This document shows positions 26,698 to 34,738 of a DNA stretch of 64,000 bases, piece by piece. The translations under genes and the position numbers were made by a program. Under the pieces are notes generated by a model. The model was not told the origin of the DNA and made no database searches. It saw nothing but the letters and a program-made list of their open reading frames with translations. Numbering within the stretch: the first letter of the stretch is position 1; every line of letters starts with the position of its first letter. Source of the DNA: DASQZT01 sp035638575 (GTDB lineage Bacteria > Acidobacteriota > Terriglobia > Bryobacterales > Bryobacteraceae); contig DASQZT010000080.1 of the NCBI GenBank assembly GCA_035638575.1, positions 1-64,000 of the forward strand. The letters run 5' to 3'.

Positions 26698-28118
26698 CCC
26701 GGAAAGAGACTGCTCCACGAGGCATCCAGGTATTGCCAGCGTTGCGTGCTGTAGCAACTCGTGGGGATCTCCGGCACGTAGAGCAATCCGTGTCCGTGCG
26801 CGCAGATGAGCTCGGTGCCGTACCACTCCAGGAAGGTCCGCGCCGGGCCCCCGATTCGGGTAGGGCTGGTAAGCAGGCGGAGGCAGACCGGGCAGCGCTG
26901 CCGCTGATCGATCAGGGCCCAGCGCAATGCGAGGATCGAGCCTACCAACCAACCGGTCTGGAAGTCCGTGGAGACGACCGACGCCAGATCGAGAGGCCCG
27001 CAACACACAATAGACAAGAGGAGCGCGATTTTGACGGCGAAAAAAATCCAGCGCCGCAGTCTCATCGCCCCAGGGGGCGAATGGCGATCCGGCGGGTACT
27101 CGCCAAGCGCCAGAGGCGTGGTAGTCGAAACCACCAGGAGAGAGACGAGGATCATCCAGACACAGGCGAGAAGCAAGTGCCCTCGCGCCACAGGCGAGCA
27201 CTCGAAGCGATCGTAGCCTCCCTGTTCATTCGGCGCCGAGAGGCTCCATCGCCCATCCGGCTGCGGCTTGGATGCGGATGTTCCGAGACGGCCGATCACG
27301 AATCCTTCCGCGTGGGGCGGCAGTCCGGCCAGGTGCGGTTGGTCCTGGAGCAGCCAGGCATCCATGCGGCCGGGAAGGCGCCAGGCGCTCGCGGGAAGCA
27401 CGCCGGCTACCACGGCTGGTTGTCCGCCCACTTCCACAATGCGTCCCGCGATGTGGGGATCGGCAGCGAAGTGTTTCCGCCACGCAGCCTGGCTGAGGAT
27501 CAACGATGTTGCAGCCTGGCGTCCGCCCGGATCCGGCGCCCGGGAGGAAATCGGGATTTCGAGCACCTGAAAAAGATTGGCGCTTGCCACGGCAATCGAC
27601 AGCTCCGCCGGCTCGCGCTCCGCGGTCCGCACCCGCATCGGCATGGGCCGATAGAATGCCAGGCCCGTAAACCGTTGCTTCGTGCGATCCGCCAGCGACC
27701 GGTACTGTTCGATGGGAACGGTGGGGATCTGCGCCCCGTAGCGCCTGGCGGCCGAAATCATCGCCAGGCTGCGGGCATCGCGGTACGGAGAGGGCAGGAG
27801 CAAGTCGCGCGGAAGGGGTAAGCGAAAAGCGAAGAACAGGCTTACCGCCGCCAGAACCGCCAGCAACCCGACGCATCGGAACGGAGACTCGAGGCCGAAC
27901 GTGTGGCGGGCCGGCGGGGTGGGACTGTTGCGCCTCAGCCAGAACGCGTCCCGGAACGCCCCCAGGCAGAAAACAGTCGCGCCCTGTTTTACGTGCCACA
28001 GCTCCGCTCTCCACTCGGCGAGCCACTCGGCGCGGAGCGGTCCGGGCACCAGCAATGCCGCGCCCCGCAGGATGGCGAGATCGAGGGAAGCGGAATCCAG
28101 CCGGCGCCCGAGTGTCAT
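26694..28118 (-). CDS. Membrane protein with MacB-like periplasmic core
   Basis: A 474-residue protein. After a hydrophilic start and a helix near 110-128 (GLLAVLAAVSLFFAFRLPL) it has a domain of about 200 residues resembling the MacB/ADOP periplasmic core (VASANLFQVLEIPISSR, SLILSQAAWRKHFAADPH, VVAGVLPASAWRLPG). Two further helices come near 300 and 350, then a Cys-containing tail (RCPVCLRLL). It lacks the FtsX helix arrangement of full permeases. It overlaps the padR stop in an ATGA junction, the usual acidobacterial pairing of PadR with ADOP-type proteins. Function unknown. Confidence 0.6.
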   Translation of the reverse strand: MTLGRRLDSASLDLAILRGAALLVPGPLRAEWLAEWRAELWHVKQGATVFCLGAFRDAFWLRRNSPTPPARHTFGLESPFRCVGLLAVLAAVSLFFAFRLPLPRDLLLPSPYRDARSLAMISAARRYGAQIPTVPIEQYRSLADRTKQRFTGLAFYRPMPMRVRTAEREPAELSIAVASANLFQVLEIPISSRAPDPGGRQAATSLILSQAAWRKHFAADPHIAGRIVEVGGQPAVVAGVLPASAWRLPGRMDAWLLQDQPHLAGLPPHAEGFVIGRLGTSASKPQPDGRWSLSAPNEQGGYDRFECSPVARGHLLLACVWMILVSLLVVSTTTPLALGEYPPDRHSPPGAMRLRRWIFFAVKIALLLSIVCCGPLDLASVVSTDFQTGWLVGSILALRWALIDQRQRCPVCLRLLTSPTRIGGPARTFLEWYGTELICAHGHGLLYVPEIPTSCYSTQRWQYLDASWSSLFPG

Positions 28119-28432
28119 GCGTTTTCGGCCTCGGGCGAGGGAATTAATTTGGCCAGCAGCGGATAGCGTTTGTGCGAAGCCTCCAGCGTCGCCCGGCCGG
28201 AGCGGGTTAGCTTGTAGTATTTCCTGGGCGGACGCTGGCCGGCGTCGGCAATCGACTGCGATTCCCAATGAGAACGGATCAGGCCGTCGCGCTCCAGGCG
28301 GCGCATCGCGGGATACACGGTTCCGCTGGGGAGGCCGGTCATTTCCATCACGCTGAAGCCGTACACCTGGCCGGCATGGATGGCCTGGAGGATGATGGCC
28401 GCGGTGTGCGAGAGTCTGGGCTCCAGTGCCAC
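28115..28432 (-). CDS. PadR-family transcriptional regulator
   Basis: A 105-residue winged-helix regulator (SHTAAIILQAI, GLPSGTVYPAMRRLERDGLI, RKYYKLTRSG). I place the start at the GTG of 28430-28432 because the promoter -10 box lies at 28439-28444, which would put the first transcribed base almost on that codon; an ATG at 28456 lies upstream of that point, inside the promoter. The mRNA may therefore be leaderless. PadR proteins usually repress their own unit and a divergent one, which fits the large dyad in this intergenic region. Confidence 0.82.
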   Translation of the reverse strand: MALEPRLSHTAAIILQAIHAGQVYGFSVMEMTGLPSGTVYPAMRRLERDGLIRSHWESQSIADAGQRPPRKYYKLTRSGRATLEASHKRYPLLAKLIPSPEAENA

Positions 28433-28438
28433 GAGGGA

Positions 28439-28468
28439 ATTATACCTATGTAGCATGCTACTTGACAA
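28439..28468 (-). promoter_or_regulatory. padR promoter
   Basis: On the minus strand TTGTCA (28468-28463), 18 bp, then a perfect TATAAT (28444-28439). The start is expected at about 28432, on the proposed GTG. The promoter is embedded in the inverted repeat, as expected for an autoregulated gene. Confidence 0.6.
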
Positions 28469-28494
28469 GCGTATAAGTAGTTTGCTACATAGGT
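28444..28494. promoter_or_regulatory. Large dyad operator between padR and the ABC gene
   Basis: A 51-bp dyad centred on 28469. The outer arms ACCTATGTAGCA (28444-28455) and TGCTACATAGGT (28483-28494) match at 12 of 12 positions. The inner arms CTACTT (28458-28463) and AAGTAG (28475-28480) match at 6 of 6, around the same centre. The dyad covers the padR promoter spacer and ends 18 bp before the ABC ATPase gene. Two PadR dimers could bind; the regulator is inferred from adjacency. Confidence 0.7.
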
Positions 28495-28512
28495 AGCCAG
28501 GAAGGAGCGTGC

Positions 28513-29277
28513 ATGCTCGAGCTTCGCAACGTTTCGAAGCGATTCACCGGCATCGCCGCCGTGGATGACGTCAGCTTTCGCGCTCAACCGGGCGAAATCA
28601 CCGGGTACCTGGGACCCAACGGCTCCGGCAAATCCACCACCATGAAAATGATTACCGGGCTCCTGGAGACCACCTCGGGCAAGATCCTGTTCGAGGGCGA
28701 ATTCATCGAGCGCGACCTGATCGCCTACAAGCAGCGCATGGGCTACGTGCCCGAAGAGCCGCATCTCTACGCGCATTTGAGCGGCCTCGAGTACCTCGTC
28801 ATGGTGGGCCAATTGCGCAATCTGCCCGCGAAGCCCACGGCCGGCCGCATCGATGGGCTGCTGCGGCTGCTCTCGCTGCACCCCGACCGGCACGCGCCCA
28901 TTTCGGCTTACTCCAAGGGGATGCGCCAGAAGGTGCTGCTCTCGGCGGCGCTGCTGCACAACCCCGATCTCCTGTTGCTGGACGAGCCTTTTTCCGGGCT
29001 CGACGTGAGCACGGGGCTGGTGTTGCGGAGCCTGATCCAGGAGCTGGCCGCGCGCGGCAAGGTGGTGCTGTTCAGCTCGCACGAGCTCGAAACGGTGGAG
29101 CGGGTCTGTTCGCATGTGGTGATTCTGCACCGCGGGAAGATCGTGGCCGACGACTCCATGGAGCGCCTGCGGACGCTGATGGCGGCGCCCAACCTGGAGG
29201 GCATTTTCTCGCAGCTTGCCGTGGAACAGGACACGGCGGCGGTTTCGCGCGAGATCGCGGACCTGATCCGGGCATAG
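28513..29277 (+). CDS. ABC transporter ATPase
   Basis: A 254-residue ATPase. Walker A is GPNGSGKSTT, Walker B is LLLLDEPFSGLD and the switch His is kept in FSSHELETVE. The signature reads YSKGMRQK instead of LSGGQ, as in the CcmA/NatA-like subgroup. The ATG at 28513 follows AAGGAGCGTGC. It is transcribed away from padR across the dyad operator and is followed 11 bp later by a large membrane protein with an inserted serine-hydrolase domain, its probable partner. The exported substrate is unknown. Confidence 0.9.
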   Translation: MLELRNVSKRFTGIAAVDDVSFRAQPGEITGYLGPNGSGKSTTMKMITGLLETTSGKILFEGEFIERDLIAYKQRMGYVPEEPHLYAHLSGLEYLVMVGQLRNLPAKPTAGRIDGLLRLLSLHPDRHAPISAYSKGMRQKVLLSAALLHNPDLLLLDEPFSGLDVSTGLVLRSLIQELAARGKVVLFSSHELETVERVCSHVVILHRGKIVADDSMERLRTLMAAPNLEGIFSQLAVEQDTAAVSREIADLIRA

Positions 29278-29288
29278 AGGCGGCAGCC

Positions 29289-29450
29289 ATGACGAAGCTG
29301 CAATTTCGAGTGCTCTATCGCGAATTTCTCTTCCGCATGGTCGATCTCGAAGTTCTGTCGGCGCATGCTCTGGGCGACGCGAACAAGCTGCTCGGGCAGT
29401 TCGCCGCGCTGCTCGTTTTTGTCAGCGTCCTGTTGTCCGGGACTGCCTAA
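29289..29450 (+). pseudogene. N-terminal fragment of the ABC-partner membrane protein
   Basis: Fifty-three codons (MTKLQFRVLYREFLFRMVD onward) end in a TAA at 29448-29450 inside the first membrane helix (LLVFVSVLLSG). The same frame stays open beyond the stop (GFAGAH, then the Met of the next entry), so one base change or a compensated indel separates the two parts. Either the gene was recently broken, translation restarts at 29469, or the base call is wrong. Confidence 0.6.
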
Positions 29451-29468
29451 GGCTTCGCCGGCGCTCAT

Positions 29469-32093
29469 ATGGCACCGACTGCCCGCCTGGCCTTGACCGT
29501 GGTATTTGAGCACTTCCTGATCGCCACCACTATGTTGGTAGTGGGCCTGTTCGCGGTGCTGAGTTGGGACTCTACCTTTCCCGACCGGCGCGACGTTCTG
29601 GTGCTGGCTCCTTTGCCGGTGCGCGCCCGCACGATGTTTCTGGCCAAGGTGGCGGCGGTGGCCACGGCGCTGAGCCTCACGGTGGCCCTGCTGCACGGCG
29701 CCTCGGGCCTCATCTGGCCGCTGGCCTTCGCAATTCAGGCCACCCCTCAGACGGTTCCAGCCCTCACGGTCGATCCGACGCCGGTTCCGGTTTCGGCCGC
29801 CGGCCTCGAGTCCGTGCTGAATCGCGATCTGAGACAGCAACTGACGTCGGGCGGGCTGGCGCCCGGGACGGGAGGGGGAGTTGCGATCGGAGTCTCGAAG
29901 CATGGCGAACGGCGAGTCTTCGCCTATGGCGCTGCCAAGCCGGATTCCATCTTCGAAATCGGCTCCATCACAAAGACTTTCACCGGGCTGATGCTGGCGC
30001 AGATGGCCGCCGGGCGAAAGGTGTCGCTGGACGAACCGGTCCGCCTGCTTTTGCCGCCCGGACTGGTCCCCAAGCCCCGGGGCGACGAAATCACGCTCGC
30101 CGACCTGGCCACGCAGCACTCCGGGCTGCCGCGCATGGTGGAAGGGGATTGGCAAGAATACCTGGCCCGGCACGGTGTTGGCAGGCTGCCCCAGACTCCG
30201 TTTCTGTACAGCAACTTCGGCTTCGGGCTGATGGGACATCTGCTCGCGTCCCGCGCCGGCCTCACGTATTCGGAACTCCTGAAAGAGCAGATCACCGGCC
30301 CCCTGGACCTTGGCGATACGGTGGTGTCTCTGTCGCCCGGGCAGCAGAGCCGGTTCATCCAGGGGTACGACGGGGAGCATCATCCTGTTCCGTGGGACGA
30401 GGAAGGACTGGCCGGCTCCGGGGCGATTCGCTCCACCGCCGGCGACATGCTGAAATACCTGGAGGCCAACCTTCATCCCGAAAAGCTCGGCGGCACGCTG
30501 CCGGAGGCTCTGGCGTTGTCGCACCGTCCGCGCGCGGAAGGTGTGCCCGGCACGACCATAGGGCTCGCCTGGTGGTACGAGGCGGCGAAAGGCACATGGT
30601 CTCACGGCGGCGCCATGCGGGGGTTCACGAGCCATGCTTTCTTCCATCCGCAGGGCGACTACGCCGCCGTGGTTCTGTTGAACAGCGGGCCCGACTCGAT
30701 CGGCCTGGCCGATCTGCTGAGCGAACACATCCGGCAGCGCCTGGCGGGAGAGCCCGCGATTTCCCTCGATGCCGCTTTCGTTCCCGCCGGCAGGGGATTT
30801 CCCGGCTTCCTTCGCTGGTTCGCGGCCTATTGGTTCACCATGCTGGCGTCCGGCGCGTTCCTCTACTGTGCCGTGTTGGGCGTGCAAGGGTTGGCCGCGC
30901 AACTGCTGCCGCGACGGCTGTTCCTGCGAGTCTCGGGGATTCTCCAAATGGCGGCCTTCTGCCTGTTTGTGTGCGGATACTTTCTGCAACCGGTGTTTGG
31001 CGGGCTCGAAAGCCTCACCGCGCCGGAGATTCGACGCCTGCTGCTATGGGTACCTTCCTATTGGTTCCTGGGCCTGTTCCACGAATTGAACGGATCGATG
31101 CACCCGGCGCTGGTCCCGCTGGCGCGGCGGGCGTGGATGGGGCTGGCGATCGTGGGCTGCGGAACGGCCGTGGCGTACGCGCTGTCCTACTTGCGCACGC
31201 TCCGCAAGATCGTGGAGGAACCGGATATCACCCCCGGCTCGCGCTGTATCGGTTGGCTGCCGAGTTTTGGGAACCAGGTCCAAACCGCGATCGGACGGTT
31301 CAGCGTCCGCACGCTCGTGCGCAGCCGCCAGCATCGCGTGATTCTGGCCTTCTATTTGGGCATCGGTTTAGCTCTCACCATCTTCCTGCTGAAAGCTCCG
31401 CTGGCGAAGCCGCCATTTCCGGATGCCCCCGCCAGCGACCCGTGGCGTGAGGCGAACACGCCGCTGCTGGCTGCCAGTGTTGTCATGATGGCGCTGGCCG
31501 TGGTGGGGACCCGCGTGGTGTTCGCCATGCCGCTGGATCTGCGGGCCAACTGGATCTTCCGCGTCACCGGGGTGCGGGGCGGGCCGCAAACTCTGGCCGC
31601 CAGCCGGCGCTCGCTGCTGTTGCTCTCCGTAGCGCCTGTCTGGCTGGCGTCGGCGGCGCCGTGTTTGCGGCTTTGGCCCTGGCGGCAGGCCGCGAGCCAC
31701 CTGGCCCTTCTCGGACTACTTGGCATTCTTCTCGCCGATATCTGCCTGTACGGTTTTCGGAAAATCCCGTTTACGTGCTCCTACCTGCCGGGTAAGTCGC
31801 AAGTCAACATGGTTTTCTTGGGCGCCCTGGGCCTGCTGTACTTTGTCATGCTGAGCGTCAGGTTCGAACGGCAGGCGCTTCAGGAGCCCCGCGCCGCGGC
31901 GGCGATGCTCGCGCTGTTCGCCCTGGCGGCGGCCGGGGGCAGGTGGGGTACCGCGGCCCTGGCGAAGTTGGACGAGGACGAGGAGGAGTTGCAGTTCGAG
32001 GAGGCGCCCGCTCCGGCGGTCCTCGAGTTAGGACTGCACCGGGATGGAGTAATGCCGATAGGGCCTCCGCCCGCGGAGCCTCCGATCGCCTGA
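29469..32093 (+). CDS. Permease-like membrane protein with inserted serine beta-lactamase domain
   Basis: An 874-residue frame. Residues 1-90 hold membrane helices and DSTFPDRRDVLVLAPLPVR, a permease-like segment. Residues about 105-430 are a complete class-C beta-lactamase/serine-hydrolase domain with S166-I-T-K169, Y247-S-N249 and HGG (379-381), all three catalytic motifs intact. Residues about 445-840 return to seven or more membrane helices (FAAYWFTMLASGAFLYCAVLG, FLGALGLLYFVMLSV). The tail is acidic and Pro-rich. It follows an ABC ATPase, so it is probably the transporter's membrane half. The hydrolase domain should face the periplasm. An in-frame TAA separates it from its natural N-terminus. 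Confidence 0.75.
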   Translation: MAPTARLALTVVFEHFLIATTMLVVGLFAVLSWDSTFPDRRDVLVLAPLPVRARTMFLAKVAAVATALSLTVALLHGASGLIWPLAFAIQATPQTVPALTVDPTPVPVSAAGLESVLNRDLRQQLTSGGLAPGTGGGVAIGVSKHGERRVFAYGAAKPDSIFEIGSITKTFTGLMLAQMAAGRKVSLDEPVRLLLPPGLVPKPRGDEITLADLATQHSGLPRMVEGDWQEYLARHGVGRLPQTPFLYSNFGFGLMGHLLASRAGLTYSELLKEQITGPLDLGDTVVSLSPGQQSRFIQGYDGEHHPVPWDEEGLAGSGAIRSTAGDMLKYLEANLHPEKLGGTLPEALALSHRPRAEGVPGTTIGLAWWYEAAKGTWSHGGAMRGFTSHAFFHPQGDYAAVVLLNSGPDSIGLADLLSEHIRQRLAGEPAISLDAAFVPAGRGFPGFLRWFAAYWFTMLASGAFLYCAVLGVQGLAAQLLPRRLFLRVSGILQMAAFCLFVCGYFLQPVFGGLESLTAPEIRRLLLWVPSYWFLGLFHELNGSMHPALVPLARRAWMGLAIVGCGTAVAYALSYLRTLRKIVEEPDITPGSRCIGWLPSFGNQVQTAIGRFSVRTLVRSRQHRVILAFYLGIGLALTIFLLKAPLAKPPFPDAPASDPWREANTPLLAASVVMMALAVVGTRVVFAMPLDLRANWIFRVTGVRGGPQTLAASRRSLLLLSVAPVWLASAAPCLRLWPWRQAASHLALLGLLGILLADICLYGFRKIPFTCSYLPGKSQVNMVFLGALGLLYFVMLSVRFERQALQEPRAAAAMLALFALAAAGGRWGTAALAKLDEDEEELQFEEAPAPAVLELGLHRDGVMPIGPPPAEPPIA

Positions 32094-32119
32094 GTTCTGC
32101 GCGGTCAGCACCGAGCGCC

Positions 32120-34729
32120 ATGCTAAGCTCTGAAATTAACGTGGTTTTCGGAATGGCTCCAACCTCGCGATGGCGCGGCGTGTGCGTGGCGCTGGCGCTC
32201 TTTCTCTGCCTGGCGGGGTTCACCGGAGCCGTCTTCCAGGAGGTCGTCCGCTTCCAGGCTTTTGGCGCAGAGTTCCCGTTGTACTGGGTCTACGAACGCG
32301 GAGCCAGTCTCGGAACCGTGCTCGCCTGGTACACCGACCTGAGTAAGCCCTGGTACCGGCCCACCTCCACCGTGATGGTTGCCTGGATCGGCGAGAGGTT
32401 TTTCGGTTGGCACGATCTCGCCGGTTGGAAATGCTTTTTCCTGCTTTCCCTCGTACTGACGGCGTGCTCACTCTATTGGTTCGTGCTGGAGATGGCGCCG
32501 CGGGCCCGGCTCGCCGCGCTTTTGGCCGCCCTCTTCTACCTGTCGCATCCCGCGCAGGACACGCTGCCTCTGCAGATGCTGCCATGGGACACGTTGTATG
32601 TAATGTTCGCCTTGCTGTGCGCCGGATTCTACTGGCGGGCCCTCGGTGCGGAAGGACGCGCTTCGTGGAAGGCCACCGCGATTGCACTCGCGCTGTTTCT
32701 CGTGGCCCTTACCTGCAAAGAGATGGCGGTGGCCATTCCCGGATTTCTGGCGGTGGAGAGCGCGGCCGCACTCATTGCCCGCCGGGCGCGGCCCGGCCTT
32801 TGGCGCGCCATCGGGCGCGAGATCCTCCGGCTGCTTCCGTTCGCCGCCACCGTTGTTCTTTACCTGCTCGTCCGGCTGCCCAGCCTCCGCGGCATGGCGG
32901 CCCAGAGCAACACTTACCGCATGGCGGCAGACTGGACCTGGATCCACAACAACCTGCGCATGTTGCCTCTGATGTCCATGCGCATCTTCCACCTGGCAGG
33001 TTATAGAGTCGAGTGGCGCAGTTACCTGGAGACTCCACTCTCCAATGCCGGCGGCGCGGCAATTCTCCTGATTACGCTCGCCGGCTGGTTTCTCCTGCTT
33101 CGCCAACGCTCCGAGGTCCGCGGTCGAGGACTGATCTTCCTTTGCTGGTCTGCCGTTTTCTTGTTACTTCCGATTTACGCCGGAGGGCAGATCTGGCACG
33201 TCACCGTGCCGCTGTGTGGTTATGGCGCGCTGTTTGGACTGGGGGCGGCGTCGCTTATCGGGCTGTTGCCGCGCACGATGTTGCGTCACGCCGCGGTTGT
33301 CGCGTGCGCCGCGGGACTGCTGGTATTGGGGATGGCCAGCCTCAAAGACGAGCTGTACCGCGGGTTGTTCACCGTGCCGTCTATGCTGACCAAAGACCTC
33401 CTGGTCCACCCGCCTGTCCCGGCCGAGGAACTCGGCTCTCATCCCAGGTTCTACCTGGAGGACCGGATGAACCTGGGCGGCTGGTGTTATGGCTGTTATG
33501 GCAACCTGATGCGGTACATTTATCAAAGAGTCGAGATCGCTGAGTCGATCGTGCCTCCGGGCCAATTCGCTCCAAAAGTCTATGATGCGCTGCTGAAAAA
33601 CCCGGAGGCATACTACGTGGTTTATGACAGTAGCTTCCGCTGGCATGATATAACTCCGGAAATGCGAGGCACGCTCCTGGTTACTCCCACATATGTGGAT
33701 GTGACAACCACGGAGCCCATGGAATTCACCGCGACTGCGCGCGAGGGCGGCGCCGAGCCAGTCTCCTGGGCAATAATTCCACCCATTGGTTCCATAGATG
33801 CCGATGGCTGGTACAAGACCTTCGAGCCAGTTACAACCCGGGCCCAGGGCGACCTGGCCGTCACGCCGGAAATTGCAGCCGTTGCTCCCGGAGCGTCAGC
33901 GCGGTTCGCCGCCGGTTTGGTGGCCAGGAAGACGCTCCGCTTGACGGCGACCAGCACAACCGATCCCGCACTCCGGGGGGTCGCCGTCGTCAATCTCAAC
34001 TTGGTAGACCCTGGAACGGTGCGATGGACGGTCGAACCCGACGATGGAGGCGCCATCACCGCGTCCGGCGACTACACCGCGCCGGCTTCGGTGGAACCTC
34101 GCACCGTCACCATCCGTGCGGCGTCCACTGACGGCCGCGCCAAGGTTGCGACATCGACCGTGACACTGGGCGCGCCCTGGCAGACGCTGGATCTGGGCCG
34201 GGTTTTGCAGCCGGGCGCATTCGAGCCGCATGGCAACGTCCTGCACGTCCGGGGCAGCGGCGACATCTTCGACAAGACCGACGCCTTCCGCTTCGTTTAC
34301 CGGATACTGGATGGCGAAGGCGCCGTCACCGCGCAGGTCTCGACACGCGTGACAACCGACTTCACCAAGGCAGGCATCATGATTCGCGAAAGGCTCACCG
34401 AAGGCGCGCGGCACGCGTTCGCGGGGATCATCACGGGAAAGAGCAGCGTTCTGGAAGCAAGGGCGCATCCAATGAACGATACGACGGTTCAGTTCGGCCC
34501 CGTGGGATCGATGTGGCTGCGTCTCGAGCGCAAAGGGGATACTTTCAGCGGGCTGACATCGCCGGACGGGAACCGGTGGGAAGCCATCGGCAGCCCCGTC
34601 AACGTGCGCATGGAACAGCGGGTCTATGCCGGCCTGGCAGTCAGTTCGGGCGGCAAGGGATCGTCGGAGGCCGATTTCAAAGAGGTGCGAGTCAGTCAGG
34701 CCGCGGCCGTGGCCAGCGGCGCCCGATGA
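32120..34729 (+). CDS. GT-C-like membrane protein fused to Ig-like and LamG-like domains
   Basis: An 869-residue protein. Residues 15-425 contain about ten membrane helices with the look of GT-C glycosyltransferases or O-mannosyltransferases (LFYLSHPAQDTLPLQML, CKEMAVAIPGFL). Residues about 525-690 are two bacterial Ig-like beta repeats (EFTATAREGG, GTVRWTVEPDDGG). Residues about 700-860 resemble a DUF1349/laminin-G-like carbohydrate-binding domain (KAGIMIRERLTEGARHAF, RWEAIGSPVNVRM). The soluble part would lie outside the membrane. The start at 32120 is the first Met of the helix-bearing frame; one at 32153 is possible. It lies 9 bp before the next GT-C gene. Confidence 0.65.
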   Translation: MLSSEINVVFGMAPTSRWRGVCVALALFLCLAGFTGAVFQEVVRFQAFGAEFPLYWVYERGASLGTVLAWYTDLSKPWYRPTSTVMVAWIGERFFGWHDLAGWKCFFLLSLVLTACSLYWFVLEMAPRARLAALLAALFYLSHPAQDTLPLQMLPWDTLYVMFALLCAGFYWRALGAEGRASWKATAIALALFLVALTCKEMAVAIPGFLAVESAAALIARRARPGLWRAIGREILRLLPFAATVVLYLLVRLPSLRGMAAQSNTYRMAADWTWIHNNLRMLPLMSMRIFHLAGYRVEWRSYLETPLSNAGGAAILLITLAGWFLLLRQRSEVRGRGLIFLCWSAVFLLLPIYAGGQIWHVTVPLCGYGALFGLGAASLIGLLPRTMLRHAAVVACAAGLLVLGMASLKDELYRGLFTVPSMLTKDLLVHPPVPAEELGSHPRFYLEDRMNLGGWCYGCYGNLMRYIYQRVEIAESIVPPGQFAPKVYDALLKNPEAYYVVYDSSFRWHDITPEMRGTLLVTPTYVDVTTTEPMEFTATAREGGAEPVSWAIIPPIGSIDADGWYKTFEPVTTRAQGDLAVTPEIAAVAPGASARFAAGLVARKTLRLTATSTTDPALRGVAVVNLNLVDPGTVRWTVEPDDGGAITASGDYTAPASVEPRTVTIRAASTDGRAKVATSTVTLGAPWQTLDLGRVLQPGAFEPHGNVLHVRGSGDIFDKTDAFRFVYRILDGEGAVTAQVSTRVTTDFTKAGIMIRERLTEGARHAFAGIITGKSSVLEARAHPMNDTTVQFGPVGSMWLRLERKGDTFSGLTSPDGNRWEAIGSPVNVRMEQRVYAGLAVSSGGKGSSEADFKEVRVSQAAAVASGAR

Positions 34730-34738
34730 GCCGGTCTT

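Noticed and set aside
28908..30989. A 693-codon minus-strand frame
   Set aside because: It is antisense to the ABC ATPase and the hydrolase-permease gene and shows no motif; high GC keeps antisense frames open.
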